DNA of 5,930 nt. It comes from an uncultured Campylobacteraceae bacterium. GTDB taxonomy: Bacteria > Campylobacterota > Campylobacteria > Campylobacterales > Arcobacteraceae. The notes under the pieces were generated by a model. It saw only the letters and a program-made list of their open reading frames with translations. It was not told the DNA's origin and searched no databases. Made by a program: the position numbers and the translations under genes. Below, piece by piece: positions 5,883 through 5,930 of this stretch (its first letter is position 1; the number at the start of each line of letters is the position of its first letter). The stretch spans positions 1 to 5,930 of the forward strand of contig CAJXPH010000173.1 in the NCBI GenBank assembly GCA_913057765.1, read 5' to 3'.

Positions 5883-5930
5883 CTGTCTCTTATACACATC
5901 TCCGAGCCCACGAGACCAGAGAGGATCTCG
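5883..5930 (+). other. Nextera-type library adapter (artefact), right end
   Basis: It holds the mosaic end (5883-5901), the read-2 adapter body, the index CAGAGAGG (5917-5924) and the start of the P7 tail. It is the exact reverse complement of positions 1-48. Biological sequence ends at 5882. Confidence 0.97.

Noticed and set aside
1..5930. Terminal inverted repeats of a transposon
   Set aside because: The 48-bp repeats match library adapter, mosaic end and sample index; no transposase gene or target duplication is present.

Overview
This window is about 5.8 kb of very AT-rich bacterial DNA enclosed by sequencing-library adapters. Positions 1-48 and 5883-5930 are perfect inverted copies of a Nextera-type transposase/index adapter, so only 49-5882 is biological. 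By eye the low GC content, the codon use and the gene types (tandem-SBP GGDEF protein, short CNNM protein, NIF3-like protein) suggest an Arcobacter-like epsilonproteobacterium (Campylobacterota). This placement is inference, since no marker gene is present.

Layout. 49-673 (-) is a PlsC-type acyltransferase whose 3' end is cut by the left adapter; it probably starts at a TTG. A divergent promoter region separates it from 828-2975 (+), a membrane diguanylate cyclase with two periplasmic solute-binding domains. That gene runs tail to tail, 4 bases apart, into 2980-4035 (-), a CNNM/CorB-like membrane protein with paired CBS domains. Next comes 4092-4217 (+), a 41-codon ORF whose first 24 or so residues look like Rho-binding antiterminator (Rof) and which then dissolves into a strong bidirectional terminator. 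The terminator also closes 4203-4577 (-), an unrecognised four-helix membrane protein. After another divergent promoter region come 4734-4934 (+), a small WYL-like protein with no ribosome binding site, and 4950-5771 (+), a divergent NIF3-family protein. The last 111 biological bases hold no supportable gene.

The genes do not form one pathway. Three of the membrane-associated genes concern the cell envelope and signalling (phospholipid synthesis, periplasmic sensing to c-di-GMP, probable Mg2+ transport). The WYL-like and NIF3-like genes are probably co-transcribed. No mobile element, CRISPR array, tRNA or rRNA was seen. The less ordinary points are the truncated Rof-like ORF, the apparently leaderless WYL-like gene with a palindrome over its -10 box, the altered ligand-site residues of the sensor domains, the altered metal site of the NIF3-like protein, and a perfect 20-bp palindrome inside plsC.
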